Shown: piece after piece, positions 1-7,318 of the stretch | Layout of the letters: each line of letters starts with the position of its first letter | Numbering within the stretch: position 1 is the first letter of the stretch | Assembly: GCA_964573565.1 (NCBI GenBank) | Contig: CAZNJV010000013.1 | Coordinates: forward strand, 1-15,104 | Direction: 5' to 3' | Length of the DNA: 15,104 nucleotides | From: UBA12078 sp964573565 | Lineage (GTDB): Bacteria; Patescibacteriota; Dojkabacteria; SC72 | Translations under genes and position numbers: made by a program | Notes under the pieces: model-generated | What the model saw: the letters and a program-made list of their open reading frames with translations, nothing else | Database searches by the model: none | What the model was told of the DNA's origin: nothing

Positions 1-39
1 AGAAAAAAGAATTTTGAGAAAAAGGTGGTAAAAAAGTAA
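1..39 (+). CDS. possible 3' end of an upstream gene (partial)
   Basis: Frame 1 is open from the window edge and reads RKKNFEKKVVKK before a TAA at 37-39. A Lys-rich tail like this is common at the C-terminus of small ribosomal or nucleic-acid-binding proteins, but twelve residues cannot identify a family. Frame 2 is also open to position 31, so even the frame is uncertain. The rpsU promoter starts immediately after, which fits a gene ending here. Confidence 0.25.
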   Translation, partial: RKKNFEKKVVKK

Positions 40-46
40 AAGGGTA

Positions 47-55
47 TGATATAAT
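47..55 (+). promoter_or_regulatory. extended -10 promoter for rpsU
   Basis: TGATATAAT is a perfect extended -10 box (TGn plus TATAAT at 50-55). No convincing -35 lies 16-18 bp upstream, as expected for an extended -10 promoter. Predicted transcription start is near 62, giving a leader of about 27 nt that contains the Shine-Dalgarno sequence. The same nine bases recur upstream of the cysteine leader peptide and of cysS. Confidence 0.7.
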
Positions 56-75
56 CACCGAGCATATATATTAAT

Positions 76-83
76 AGAAGGAG
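76..83 (+). promoter_or_regulatory. strong Shine-Dalgarno site of rpsU
   Basis: AGAAGGAG ends 5 nt before the ATG at 89. It is the strongest ribosome binding site in the window; most other starts here have weak or no SD pairing. A strong SD on rpsU among SD-poor genes may matter, because bS21 sits next to the anti-SD end of 16S rRNA. Confidence 0.8.
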
Positions 84-88
84 TACAA

Positions 89-289
89 ATGTCAGTTATC
101 GTACATTCAAACGAAAACATAGATAGCGCTCTTAAAAGACTTCACAGAGAAGTATTAAGAGAAAAGATCCTAGAAACCTACAGAAACAAGGCTTTTAGAA
201 TCATTCCTTCTCATCTCAAAATCGAAAAGAGAAGAGAATGGGCTAAGATGAAGAGAAGAAGAAGAGCTGCAGCTAGAAGAGCAAAGTAG
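89..289 (+). CDS. rpsU: 30S ribosomal protein bS21
   Basis: A 66-residue, very basic protein with the bS21 signature: an N-terminal stretch starting SVIVHSNENIDSALKRL, then the helical REVLREKI segment, and an Arg/Lys-rich tail (KRRRRAAARRAK). Length matches the family (about 60-70). bS21 binds the small subunit platform near the 3' end of 16S rRNA and takes part in initiation. The ATG at 89 follows a textbook SD. It is followed after 26 nt by a YqeY-like gene, and rpsU-yqeY adjacency is widespread in bacteria. It has its own extended -10 promoter. Confidence 0.97.
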   Translation: MSVIVHSNENIDSALKRLHREVLREKILETYRNKAFRIIPSHLKIEKRREWAKMKRRRRAAARRAK

Positions 290-315
290 TCTTTTAATTT
301 TACTCTCTAACATAT

Positions 316-759
316 ATGTCAATTTCAGAGAATATCCGTAAAGATATGTTCATGGCTTCCAAAGAAGGAAGAGTTGATGAATCAAACATCCTTAAAATGG
401 CTATAGCAGCTGTAAAGAATGCTGAAATAGAAACAGGGAAAGAGTTGGACGATTCTGAAGTTGAAAAGATCCTAAGAAAAGAAACTAAGAAGATCTCAGA
501 TGCGATCGAACAGTATGAGAAGATGGGCAGAGAAGACCTATTAAGTACAGAAAAAGCACAGTTAGAGGTACTAAATAGATATCTTCCACAATTACTTTCC
601 ATAGAAGAAGTCACAGAGGTTGTAAAGAAGAAGGTTGCTGAGTTAGGCGTAAGTGAAATGCGAGATATGGGAAGAGTAATGGGTGCTGTCATGGCAGAGG
701 TAGGTTCTAGAACTGATGGTAATACTGTAAAAAATATCGTTTCAGGACTATTGAAATAA
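316..759 (+). CDS. GatB/YqeY domain protein
   Basis: 147 residues, the normal length for stand-alone YqeY proteins, which resemble the C-terminal helical tail domain of GatB (the Asp/Glu-tRNA amidotransferase subunit). Family-typical features are the N-terminal helical segment (MSISENIRKDMFMASKEGRVDE), the polar KNAEIETGKELDDSEVEKIL segment, YLPQLLSIEE around residues 93-102, and a C-terminal MGRVMGAVMAEVGSRTDGN stretch. The biochemical role of YqeY is not settled; involvement in tRNA metabolism is inferred from the domain. The start has no recognisable SD. Its stop shares one base with the next start (TAATG at 757-761), so translation is probably coupled with ybeY. Confidence 0.92.
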   Translation: MSISENIRKDMFMASKEGRVDESNILKMAIAAVKNAEIETGKELDDSEVEKILRKETKKISDAIEQYEKMGREDLLSTEKAQLEVLNRYLPQLLSIEEVTEVVKKKVAELGVSEMRDMGRVMGAVMAEVGSRTDGNTVKNIVSGLLK

Positions 760-1172
760 TGGAACTAAATCTTTTTAACCAAGAGGTATTAGATTTTAAT
801 CTTCAAGAATTCGTCCCCAAGATTGAGACTCAGTTCGTAGCTCTGAACATTCCTTCCGTAAATGTGGTTTTCATAGATGAAAATGAGATGCAAACTCTTA
901 ATTGCGAGTACAGAAAGAAAGATTCTGTTACGGATGTGTTATCTTTTAACGTTGATAGCAAGGAACTTCTAGGGGAAATCTACATCTGCCCAGCATATGT
1001 ACGAAAAACTATTCAGAAGGATATGTTTGTAGAAGAAATTTTGAGGTTAATCATCCATGGTATCCTGCACCTCATAGAGTACGATCATGACGTAGAGCTA
1101 AATGATCAAACAAAAGAAAAAGTTGAAATGTTTGTAAAACAGGAGAAGATATTGCAAAATGTAATATCATGA
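759..1172 (+). CDS. ybeY: endoribonuclease YbeY (16S rRNA maturation)
   Basis: 137 residues, slightly short for YbeY. The zinc site H-x3-H-x5-H is intact as H100, H104 and H110 in the segment HGILHLIEYDHD. The usual HLxGYDH motif has Glu in place of Gly before YDH. The upstream family block around 50-64 (EYRKKDSVTDVLSF) is well conserved. YbeY is a metal-dependent endoribonuclease needed for 16S rRNA 3'-end maturation and ribosome quality control. It starts on the stop of the YqeY-like gene, has a weak AGGA at 744-747, and its stop overlaps the pth start by 4 nt (ATGA). It forms a translation-related operon with its neighbours. Confidence 0.95.
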   Translation: MELNLFNQEVLDFNLQEFVPKIETQFVALNIPSVNVVFIDENEMQTLNCEYRKKDSVTDVLSFNVDSKELLGEIYICPAYVRKTIQKDMFVEEILRLIIHGILHLIEYDHDVELNDQTKEKVEMFVKQEKILQNVIS

Positions 1173-1726
1173 AATTAATAACAGGATTAGGAAACCCAGG
1201 AAAGGAATATGAGAATACAAGACATAACGCAGGCTTTATGTTTGCAGATGCCTTGCGTGAGAAATTCCTCTATCAAAACACCCTCATTGCTACAGAATGG
1301 AGAATGGAAAACACATTCCAATCAGAGATCGCGTTCATAAAAAAAGGATCACAGATAGTGGCAATACTCCAAAAACCTCAGACCTTTATGAATAACTCTG
1401 GTATAGCCGTTGAGAAGATCATGAAGAAGTTCGAAATCTCCATGGAAGAATTTACACTTGTACATGATGAACTAGATATTAAACTTGGAGAATTCAAGAT
1501 TCAATCAGGAAAATCTCCACTAGGGCACAATGGTGTATTAAGTGTCGAAGCTGCACTAGGTTCAAAGAACTTCAGAAGAGTAAGATTGGGAGTAGAGAAT
1601 AGGGAGAACAAGAATATTCCTGGAATGGACTATGTTTTAGGCAAATTTAATAAAGAGGAGAAGGAGAGTTTTGATGAAGAGATAGAATCTGCAATCCAAG
1701 GTATTCTTTCTGACATTATTTTGTAA
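1169..1726 (+). CDS. pth: peptidyl-tRNA hydrolase
   Basis: 185 residues, normal for bacterial Pth. The N-terminal signature GLGNPGKEYENTRHNAGF is present, with catalytic His19 (equivalent to E. coli His20) and Asn9. The internal motif QKPQTFMNNSG, the HDELD motif (catalytic Asp) and GHNG before an LG..F.R.RLG segment also match. Pth hydrolyses peptidyl-tRNAs dropped by ribosomes and recycles tRNA. The start overlaps the ybeY stop (ATGA at 1169-1172). Its 3' end overlaps the convergent gene at 1716 by 11 bp, so the two transcripts would be antisense at their tails and there is no room for a separate terminator. Confidence 0.97.
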   Translation: MKLITGLGNPGKEYENTRHNAGFMFADALREKFLYQNTLIATEWRMENTFQSEIAFIKKGSQIVAILQKPQTFMNNSGIAVEKIMKKFEISMEEFTLVHDELDIKLGEFKIQSGKSPLGHNGVLSVEAALGSKNFRRVRLGVENRENKNIPGMDYVLGKFNKEEKESFDEEIESAIQGILSDIIL

Positions 1727-2708
1727 ATTCCACTACAACACTGTTTCCGTAGTAGTTAGTAACATCTGAGAATGTGTGAGATTTAGTTCTCTGATCATAT
1801 GGTAACACTATACCAACGGAGTCATTCCCCAGTACAATTCCGACATTTTCTACATCGCCATTTGAATCAGATATAAAGAAGATAGTACCGTTTGGGAAAA
1901 CAGTCTCTTCTGATGTAAGCTTTGTTAGAAGATCCTTGCTACTAAAATAGCTATGCAAACTCTCAAGACCTTTCAAACTATCGGTGTAACCACTAATATC
2001 GCCATCTATCACAGCCTGATTCCATAATACAGGAGTGATTGGAGAATGAAGGTTGAAATATGCCTGAGACAAAAGTCTGTAAGATGTAAATCCTCCGTAT
2101 ATATTTTTGTACTTAGCTATAATAGGGCTGTCCGCGTATGCAGTCCATTTTGATGTTGCAACTATTTCATTTACCTGTGCAACAAGTTCTTTAATATCAA
2201 CATCCAAAATATTATCTGTCCCGTCGTTATCTACATCCTTATCGATATCATCTATAACAAAATCATGATCAATATCATAGTTAAGCGCATTTTTCGAGTC
2301 TAATGGGATACTCTTGTTGTATGTATTAAAACTCGCATAGATACTCGAACCCAAGAAGAGTGCACAACCCGCGATTATGAAAATATTCAGTACTTTTGTT
2401 ACCAAAGACTGTTTGAAAATCTTGGATATCATATATATAGCAAATGCTCCTACAATAACCATCTCTAAACCAAACGCTATACTAAAGAAATACCCCGCAA
2501 AAAGATTGGGTTCTAAAAGCTTCTCGAAAAGTGAGAAACCCTGCCCAGAGAAAGGATACAGGATCATAATTTTACCAACTAGAAAATCTGCCAAGATATG
2601 TATTATAGTTCCGATCAGTAATGTGTCTAGTAGTATATTGAGTAACTCACGATTTAAAAACTTTACAGTTTTCTTGTTTAAAGCCTTGTAAAAAAGCCAA
2701 ACAATCAA
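1716..2708 (-). CDS. C-terminal portion of a split DUF457/YdjM-like membrane protein
   Basis: A 330-residue open frame whose first codon is TTG; no ATG lies at a sensible place, so the start is probably an artefact of a broken gene. Residues 2-58 repeat the end of the ORF at 2705-3127 with only two differences. Then come two predicted membrane segments (about 73-95 and 105-125), an Asp-rich stretch at 145-171 (DKDVDNDGTDNILD) like calcium-binding thrombospondin type-3 or EF-hand-type loops, and a soluble domain to residue 330. The last part (TIFFISD...NVGIVLGNDSVGIV) vaguely recalls the GDxxFF...HVGIxLG core of NlpC/P60 or CHAP amidases. The catalytic Cys and His are not visible, so that resemblance is weak. 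Deleting one 182-bp repeat fuses this frame to the next one upstream as a 409-residue protein. Confidence 0.6.
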   Translation of the reverse strand: MIVWLFYKALNKKTVKFLNRELLNILLDTLLIGTIIHILADFLVGKIMILYPFSGQGFSLFEKLLEPNLFAGYFFSIAFGLEMVIVGAFAIYMISKIFKQSLVTKVLNIFIIAGCALFLGSSIYASFNTYNKSIPLDSKNALNYDIDHDFVIDDIDKDVDNDGTDNILDVDIKELVAQVNEIVATSKWTAYADSPIIAKYKNIYGGFTSYRLLSQAYFNLHSPITPVLWNQAVIDGDISGYTDSLKGLESLHSYFSSKDLLTKLTSEETVFPNGTIFFISDSNGDVENVGIVLGNDSVGIVLPYDQRTKSHTFSDVTNYYGNSVVVEFTK

Positions 2709-2722
2709 CTTAAGTAAAACCC
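2541..2722. repeat. 182-bp tandem direct repeat, left copy
   Basis: This unit aligns without gaps to 2723-2904 with 15 mismatches (167/182 identical, counted by eye). On the coding strand almost all differences are synonymous; only two residues change (Met/Ile and Leu/Phe). The hexamer AAACCC occurs at 2536-2541, at the junction (2717-2722) and at 2899-2904, so the repeat is bounded by microhomology. 182 is not a multiple of three, which breaks the hydrolase frame. Confidence 0.93.
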
Positions 2723-3127
2723 TTGCCCAGAAAAAGGATACAGGATCATAATCTTACCGACTAGAAAATCTGCCAAGATATGTATTATAGTTCCGATCAG
2801 TAATGTGTCTAGTAGGATATTGAGTAACTCACGATTTAAAAATTTTACAGTTTTCTTGTTCAGAGCTTTGTAGAGAAGCCATACCATTAGCTTAAGTAAA
2901 ACCCAAACACCTACGTAAAATATGAGAGTATGAGAGATAACCTCATGATGGATAAATGTAGGTAAATTCAACCCTTGAAGTACAAAAATATCTAAGTCAG
3001 GTGCAATACCTGCAAGGAGAGCAAATATACCAACAAAGATTTTTTCATTTTGTGTAAGTTTGGAGATTTTCTTTTTTTGAATAACCTCATTGGACAAAAA
3101 AGAGAGTGGGGCATGGGCTAAAAACAT
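2705..3127 (-). CDS. N-terminal portion of a split DUF457/YdjM-like membrane-bound putative metal-dependent hydrolase
   Basis: 140 residues with the polar signature of the YdjM/DUF457 family: an early His (LAHAPLSF, H5), APDLD at 42-46, HHEVISHT at 60-67 and HILADF at 116-121, set in hydrophobic helices. Family members are predicted membrane-bound metal-dependent hydrolases of unproven substrate. The ATG at 3127 has no clear SD, but an extended -10 lies 31 bp upstream. The frame ends in YLS-stop at 2705, exactly where a second copy of the last 182 bp begins, and the rest of the protein continues in another frame at 2708. I treat this as a disrupted gene or an assembly chimera, not as a naturally short protein. 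Confidence 0.65.
   Translation of the reverse strand: MFLAHAPLSFLSNEVIQKKKISKLTQNEKIFVGIFALLAGIAPDLDIFVLQGLNLPTFIHHEVISHTLIFYVGVWVLLKLMVWLLYKALNKKTVKFLNRELLNILLDTLLIGTIIHILADFLVGKIMILYPFSGQGFYLS
2723..2904. repeat. 182-bp tandem direct repeat, right copy
   Basis: Second copy of the unit at 2541-2722, offset exactly 182 bp. It encodes the same membrane-helix segment (about 58 residues, from LMVW to PFSGQGF) of the DUF457-like protein. This is the copy proximal to the gene's start; the frame runs off its end into a TGA. Confidence 0.93.
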
Positions 3128-3157
3128 CTTTTTACAGTTCTAGAAATTACTTCCTCG

Positions 3158-3166
3158 ATTATACCA
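3158..3166 (-). promoter_or_regulatory. extended -10 promoter for the DUF457-like gene
   Basis: Read on the minus strand the site is TGGTATAAT, an extended -10 box with TATAAT at 3163-3158. The -35 region is poor. Predicted start near 3151, giving a leader of about 24 nt to the ATG at 3127. It lies back to back with the probable mfd promoter. Confidence 0.55.
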
Positions 3167-3191
3167 CAGGAGATATTTCATTCTTTTAGTA

Positions 3192-3200
3192 TGGTAAAAT
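3192..3200 (+). promoter_or_regulatory. extended -10 promoter for mfd, implying a leaderless transcript
   Basis: TGGTAAAAT is a near-consensus extended -10 box directly abutting the ATG at 3201. The expected transcription start, about 7 nt downstream of the box, falls on the second in-frame ATG at 3207. If this is the promoter, the mRNA is leaderless and translation begins at 3207, two codons later than the annotated start. Confidence 0.45.
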
Positions 3201-5588
3201 ATGCCGATGGAAGGAAATTTCACAGATACAATATCGCATAGATTAAAGAACTTTTCTAAGGACTTGTTAGATTCTAAAAAAATTTCAGGAGTTGATTCTC
3301 AATTCTATGAACTTGCAGCTGAGGTCCTAGGGAAGACATTAGACAGGAGAATTTGGTTGCTTTTCTCAAGCTTAGAGGAAAATGCTGAAAAGATATTAAG
3401 GGTGAAGGTAGGAGATATATTCGATATTAATTCCTTTTTAAATGCAGGATATGAAAGAGTGGAGAGAGTTTGGAATGAGGGTGAGATCTCAATCTTGGGA
3501 GATGTTGTCATTGTCTGGCCTTACAGCATGAACAATATTGTAAGGATAAGTTTGTACGGAGAGAATATTGAAAACATAGATGTGCTAGATATGCAGACTA
3601 GGAAAAAGATAAAGAGTGTGGAGGAAAGACTCTTTCTTTCTCCGGGAGTAGAGATATATCTAGGTAACGAGGAATCCAGTAATGATTTAGAGATCAAAGT
3701 CGAGCACAGAATTGGGGAGTCCGAGGGGATCTTTGATTTAGGAATGAGGACAATACCAGGGATTGAAAACTTCAGTAATGACAAAATACTTAGAGAAATA
3801 ATCAGAAATTTTAGAAGTAGAGGTTTTAAAATCTGCTATACAACCAAAAAAGAGAATCCTGAATCTACAGTATTTGGGGAGATGATTGATGAGGTGCTGG
3901 AGTTGGATATGAAATTGGAGAGGGGGCTTGTATTTTCAGCATTAAAGCTATTAGTTCTCACAGATTTTGAAGTGTTGGGGGAGGTGGATCTTTCAAAATA
4001 TCAAAGAGCAGAAAGGAATGTTGATCCCAGTAGTGTGGAGATTCTTAAAAAAATTATTCCTGGTGATTACATTGTGCATCAAGATCATGGTATCGGAAAA
4101 TTCCTCGGTGTACACGAGCGAGAAGGTGGTTTGTATATAGAAGTAGCATATGCAGGTTTGGATCGTTTGTATGTGCCTCTGAGCGCCTCAGACAAGGTCA
4201 CAAAGTATATAGGTGCAGGTAAGAAAAAACCTCTACTTACGGGGTTAAGCAGTGGTGTTTGGAAGAGAATATCTCTTCGTGCAAAGGAGAAGGTGGAGGA
4301 GATCGCAAAGGAGCTTTTGCAACTGTACGCACTGAGGGAAGCTAGTAGCACAGAGATAGTCATAAATGGGGAGGATGAACTAGATAGTTTTTGGGGTTTT
4401 GCTAATCAATTTAAATATACAGATACAGACGACCAGCTTCTAGCAACAAAACATATCGCGGATGATTTCCAGAGTGATAGACCAATGGATAGGTTACTAG
4501 TAGGTGATGTAGGATTTGGGAAGACAGAGATCGCTATGAGAGCTGCATATGCTGTCGCCAACGCAGGGCACCAGGTGGCAGTTTTGGCACCTACAACAAT
4601 CTTGGTGGAACAACACAAAATGGTATTCAAAGACCGATTTAAAAACTATCCATTCACCATAGCCTCGCTATCCAGATTCTCCTCTGAAAGCGAGCGAGAA
4701 GCTACGTTGAAAGGACTTAAGAATGGAACGATTGATATTGTCATAGGGACACATTCGCTACTTTCTGAAGATGTAAAATTCAAAAATCTAGGACTATTAA
4801 TAATCGATGAAGAACAGAAATTTGGTGTTAAGCAGAAGGAAAAATTAAAGGAAGCAAGAGTTGATACCCATGTACTTTCTTTAACAGCTACACCAATTCC
4901 TAGGACATTAAATATGGCGCTAACGGGTATCCGAGATATCAGTGTATTAGCAATACCACCTTTGGGAAGGAAGGAGATAGCTAATCATTTTGAGAAATTT
5001 AACTGGGATTCAATATTGAAGGCCATAACTAAAGAGCTAGAGAGAGATGGCCAGGTGTATTTTCTACATAATCGAGTAGGAGATATTCATAGGATTAAGG
5101 AACAGTTAGAGAAGCTGTTCCCGAAATCGAATATTGAGATTGCACATGGACAGATGAATGCAGAAACCTTAACAAGGACAATGAGTGATTTTGTTGACAA
5201 GAAGATTGATATATTAATTTGTACAACAATTATTGAAAATGGCTTAGATATCCCCAATGCCAATACATTAATCGTAGATGATGCTACCCAATTGGGGCTC
5301 TCTCAGATGTACCAGATCAGAGGGAGGATAGGGAGATCGTTAGAACAGGCATATGCCTATTTCTTCTATGATACTCTCCAAGGAAACGCACAAGAGAGAT
5401 TGCTTGCATTGAAAGATTCTCAGTCTTTAGGCTCGGGATTCCTTTTGTCTAATAGGGATTTGGAGATAAGGGGGTCAGGAGATATCCTTGGTAGTAATCA
5501 ATCTGGTGCTATAAACTCGGTAGGCTATGGATTGTATACAGAAATGCTACAGGACGCAGTGGATGAATTAAAGCGAAAAAAGATTTAA
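3201..5588 (+). CDS. mfd: reduced transcription-repair coupling factor Mfd
   Basis: 795 residues against about 1150 in most bacteria. Residues about 80-135 match the UvrB-like D1b segment (GYERVERVWNEGEISILGDVV). Residues about 283-345 are the RNA polymerase-interacting domain (PGDYIVHQDHGIGKFLGV). The rest is the superfamily 2 translocase: Walker A GDVGFGKTE at 435-443, DEEQ at 536-539, TATP at 562-565, and motif VI QIRGRIGR at 705-712. D1a/D2 (UvrA-binding) is absent from the N-terminus. The protein stops at VDELKRKKI, where D6 normally ends, so the autoinhibitory D7 is missing. No continuing frame lies downstream, so this is not a late frameshift. Mfd removes stalled RNA polymerase and recruits UvrA; here polymerase release looks possible, but UvrA recruitment by the standard surface does not. 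The ATG at 3207 may be the true start. Confidence 0.93.
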   Translation: MPMEGNFTDTISHRLKNFSKDLLDSKKISGVDSQFYELAAEVLGKTLDRRIWLLFSSLEENAEKILRVKVGDIFDINSFLNAGYERVERVWNEGEISILGDVVIVWPYSMNNIVRISLYGENIENIDVLDMQTRKKIKSVEERLFLSPGVEIYLGNEESSNDLEIKVEHRIGESEGIFDLGMRTIPGIENFSNDKILREIIRNFRSRGFKICYTTKKENPESTVFGEMIDEVLELDMKLERGLVFSALKLLVLTDFEVLGEVDLSKYQRAERNVDPSSVEILKKIIPGDYIVHQDHGIGKFLGVHEREGGLYIEVAYAGLDRLYVPLSASDKVTKYIGAGKKKPLLTGLSSGVWKRISLRAKEKVEEIAKELLQLYALREASSTEIVINGEDELDSFWGFANQFKYTDTDDQLLATKHIADDFQSDRPMDRLLVGDVGFGKTEIAMRAAYAVANAGHQVAVLAPTTILVEQHKMVFKDRFKNYPFTIASLSRFSSESEREATLKGLKNGTIDIVIGTHSLLSEDVKFKNLGLLIIDEEQKFGVKQKEKLKEARVDTHVLSLTATPIPRTLNMALTGIRDISVLAIPPLGRKEIANHFEKFNWDSILKAITKELERDGQVYFLHNRVGDIHRIKEQLEKLFPKSNIEIAHGQMNAETLTRTMSDFVDKKIDILICTTIIENGLDIPNANTLIVDDATQLGLSQMYQIRGRIGRSLEQAYAYFFYDTLQGNAQERLLALKDSQSLGSGFLLSNRDLEIRGSGDILGSNQSGAINSVGYGLYTEMLQDAVDELKRKKI

Positions 5589-5637
5589 AAATTTGTCTTT
5601 TTAGAAGCGAGTTTCTTCATGAATACAAAAATTTCAC

Positions 5638-5667
5638 TTGTTAAAATGTGTGCTTTTCATCTAGTAT
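5638..5667 (+). promoter_or_regulatory. promoter for dnaX, possibly leaderless
   Basis: TTGTTA (5638-5643), an 18-bp spacer, then TAGTAT (5662-5667). The expected start, 7 nt downstream, is 5674, the A of the dnaX ATG. There is no SD before this ATG. The rest of the 85-bp gap after mfd holds only a weak GAAG/CTTC inverted repeat that I would not call a terminator. Confidence 0.45.
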
Positions 5668-5673
5668 ATATAC

Positions 5674-7275
5674 ATGCCATCCGTACTATACCGAAAATAT
5701 CGAGCACAAGATTTTGACCAGTTAATAGGGCAGGATCATATTACAAAGCTTTTGAAAAATGCGGTAAAAACAGGACAAATTGCACAGGCATATCTATTCG
5801 TTGGATCTAGAGGTACAGGTAAAACCAGTACTGCGAGGATACTTTCTAAGGCTGTTAACTGTCTCCAGCCTAAGGAAGATGGGAATCCATGTAATGAGTG
5901 CGAGGTGTGTAAAGCTATCTCCAACGGTTCGTTGTTAGATTTGATAGAGATAGATGCAGCTTCTAATCGTGGTATTGACCAGATTAGGGAGTTAAAGGAG
6001 AAGATCGAGTTTTCTCCATCGGAGGGTAAGTACAAGGTATATATCATCGATGAGGTCCATATGCTTACCACAGAGGCTTTCAATGCGCTTCTAAAGACGC
6101 TTGAGGAACCTCCTGCCCATGTCATATTCATCCTTGCTACTACAGATGTACATAAGCTACCTCCAACTATTCTTTCTAGATGTCAGAGATATGATTTCAG
6201 ATTGGGTACAGATGAGGAGATTAAGAATGTCCTCTCAGATGTTGCGAAGAAAGAGGATCTAAAGATAGATGACAAGGCGATGGCTTTGTTAGTTCAGAAT
6301 GCAAAGGGTAGCTACAGAGATGCGCTTTCTTTACTAGATGTGGTTTACAGTGGACAAGAGAAGGGGAAGAAGGAGATAACAGAGGAAGAGGTGAGGAAGA
6401 TATTGGGATTACCGGATTTCGATAAGGTGGTGGTTTTGTTAAAGAGTTTGGAAAAGGGGGATGGTAAGAAATGTCTGGAGATTGTAGAGGGATTGGAAGA
6501 GAAAGGTATTAACCTTCAGCAATTTACTAGCTATTCCTTAATGATATTAAGAGAGATTTTGGTGGGTAAGATTAAGGGAAAGTTTACTAAAGAGCTTGAG
6601 GAGTTTAAGGATTGGGATATTAGGATGATACATAGAGTTATAAATCTGTTCTTGGAAGCAGAGAACAAGATTAAATATGCTAGTAATCAGGCATTAGTAT
6701 TGGAGATGATAATCCCTGAGATGATGAAGGATATCCCCGCAGAGAAGGAAGAGGTAAAGATTGTGAATACAGATGTTAAGAAGAAGATTGCACCTGCACA
6801 AGAACCACTTCCAAGTGAGGTAGCTGAGGATTCTGAAGAGGAAGAGGATGATATTAGTGATGAGGAGATCTCTGTGGATGATATTAAGAAGAGATGGGAG
6901 GCTTTTGTTAATGAAATAAAACCTTTCAACAATCATTTGTATGCGTTTTTAGAAAATGCGAATATTGTTGGTTTCAATGAGGGGGTTCTAACTATTGAGG
7001 TACCGTTCTCTTTCCACAAGGAGAGGATAGAGATACCAAAGAGTCGTGAGATCATATCTACTGTTTTTAAGAAAGTTTTTGGTTGTTCATGTAAGATTGT
7101 TTGTAATATTAATGATCAGATGAAGAAGAAATCTGATGCTGAGTTTGTTTTGAGAAATCTTCCTCAGGCTCCTAAGAAAGAAGAGAAGCCAAAGGAAGAG
7201 GTTTCAGAGAAGAAGAGTTTTTCTAAGGGTAGGAAAGCAACGGCTGAAATAGAGGCGATATTTGAAGGGATGTAG
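5674..7275 (+). CDS. dnaX: DNA polymerase III subunit gamma/tau
   Basis: 533 residues. AAA+ clamp-loader ATPase: Walker A GSRGTGKT at 44-51, zinc cysteines C63, C73, C76 and C79, Walker B IIDEVH at 124-129, sensor 1 ATT at 155-157, arginine finger in SRC (R169), and sensor 2 GSYRDALSLLD at 211-221. The collar domain follows to about 355. An acidic linker (about 382-403) leads to a tau-like C-terminal domain and a charged tail ending at GM. The protein loads the sliding clamp and organises the replisome. ybaB and recR follow, the widespread dnaX-ybaB-recR order. I saw no obvious A6G-type slippery site for gamma production. Confidence 0.97.
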   Translation: MPSVLYRKYRAQDFDQLIGQDHITKLLKNAVKTGQIAQAYLFVGSRGTGKTSTARILSKAVNCLQPKEDGNPCNECEVCKAISNGSLLDLIEIDAASNRGIDQIRELKEKIEFSPSEGKYKVYIIDEVHMLTTEAFNALLKTLEEPPAHVIFILATTDVHKLPPTILSRCQRYDFRLGTDEEIKNVLSDVAKKEDLKIDDKAMALLVQNAKGSYRDALSLLDVVYSGQEKGKKEITEEEVRKILGLPDFDKVVVLLKSLEKGDGKKCLEIVEGLEEKGINLQQFTSYSLMILREILVGKIKGKFTKELEEFKDWDIRMIHRVINLFLEAENKIKYASNQALVLEMIIPEMMKDIPAEKEEVKIVNTDVKKKIAPAQEPLPSEVAEDSEEEEDDISDEEISVDDIKKRWEAFVNEIKPFNNHLYAFLENANIVGFNEGVLTIEVPFSFHKERIEIPKSREIISTVFKKVFGCSCKIVCNINDQMKKKSDAEFVLRNLPQAPKKEEKPKEEVSEKKSFSKGRKATAEIEAIFEGM

Positions 7276-7290
7276 TTTTAAAGATATAAT
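7262..7290 (+). promoter_or_regulatory. promoter inside the dnaX 3' end, driving ybaB-recR
   Basis: TTGAAG (7262-7267), 17-bp spacer, TATAAT (7285-7290). The -35 overlaps the last dnaX codons. Predicted start about 7297, leaving a pyrimidine-rich leader of about 22 nt with no SD before the ATG at 7319. Confidence 0.5.
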
Positions 7291-7318
7291 ATCCATACTT
7301 ATTTGTTACCTTTTTACA

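Noticed and set aside
1716..1726. Bidirectional terminator between pth and the convergent gene
   Set aside because: The coding regions overlap by 11 bp and I see no hairpin there.
2705..2708. Natural stop/start overlap coupling two separate genes
   Set aside because: The second start is a TTG within a duplicated membrane-helix sequence, and removal of one repeat restores a single frame; it looks like a rupture, not an operon junction.
5674..7275. Programmed frameshift in dnaX
   Set aside because: No A-AAA-AAG-type heptamer with a following hairpin was seen at a useful position.
7262..7318. Longer YbaB starting at a TTG inside dnaX
   Set aside because: The extra 19 residues do not resemble the family, and the ATG at 7319 gives the standard N-terminus.
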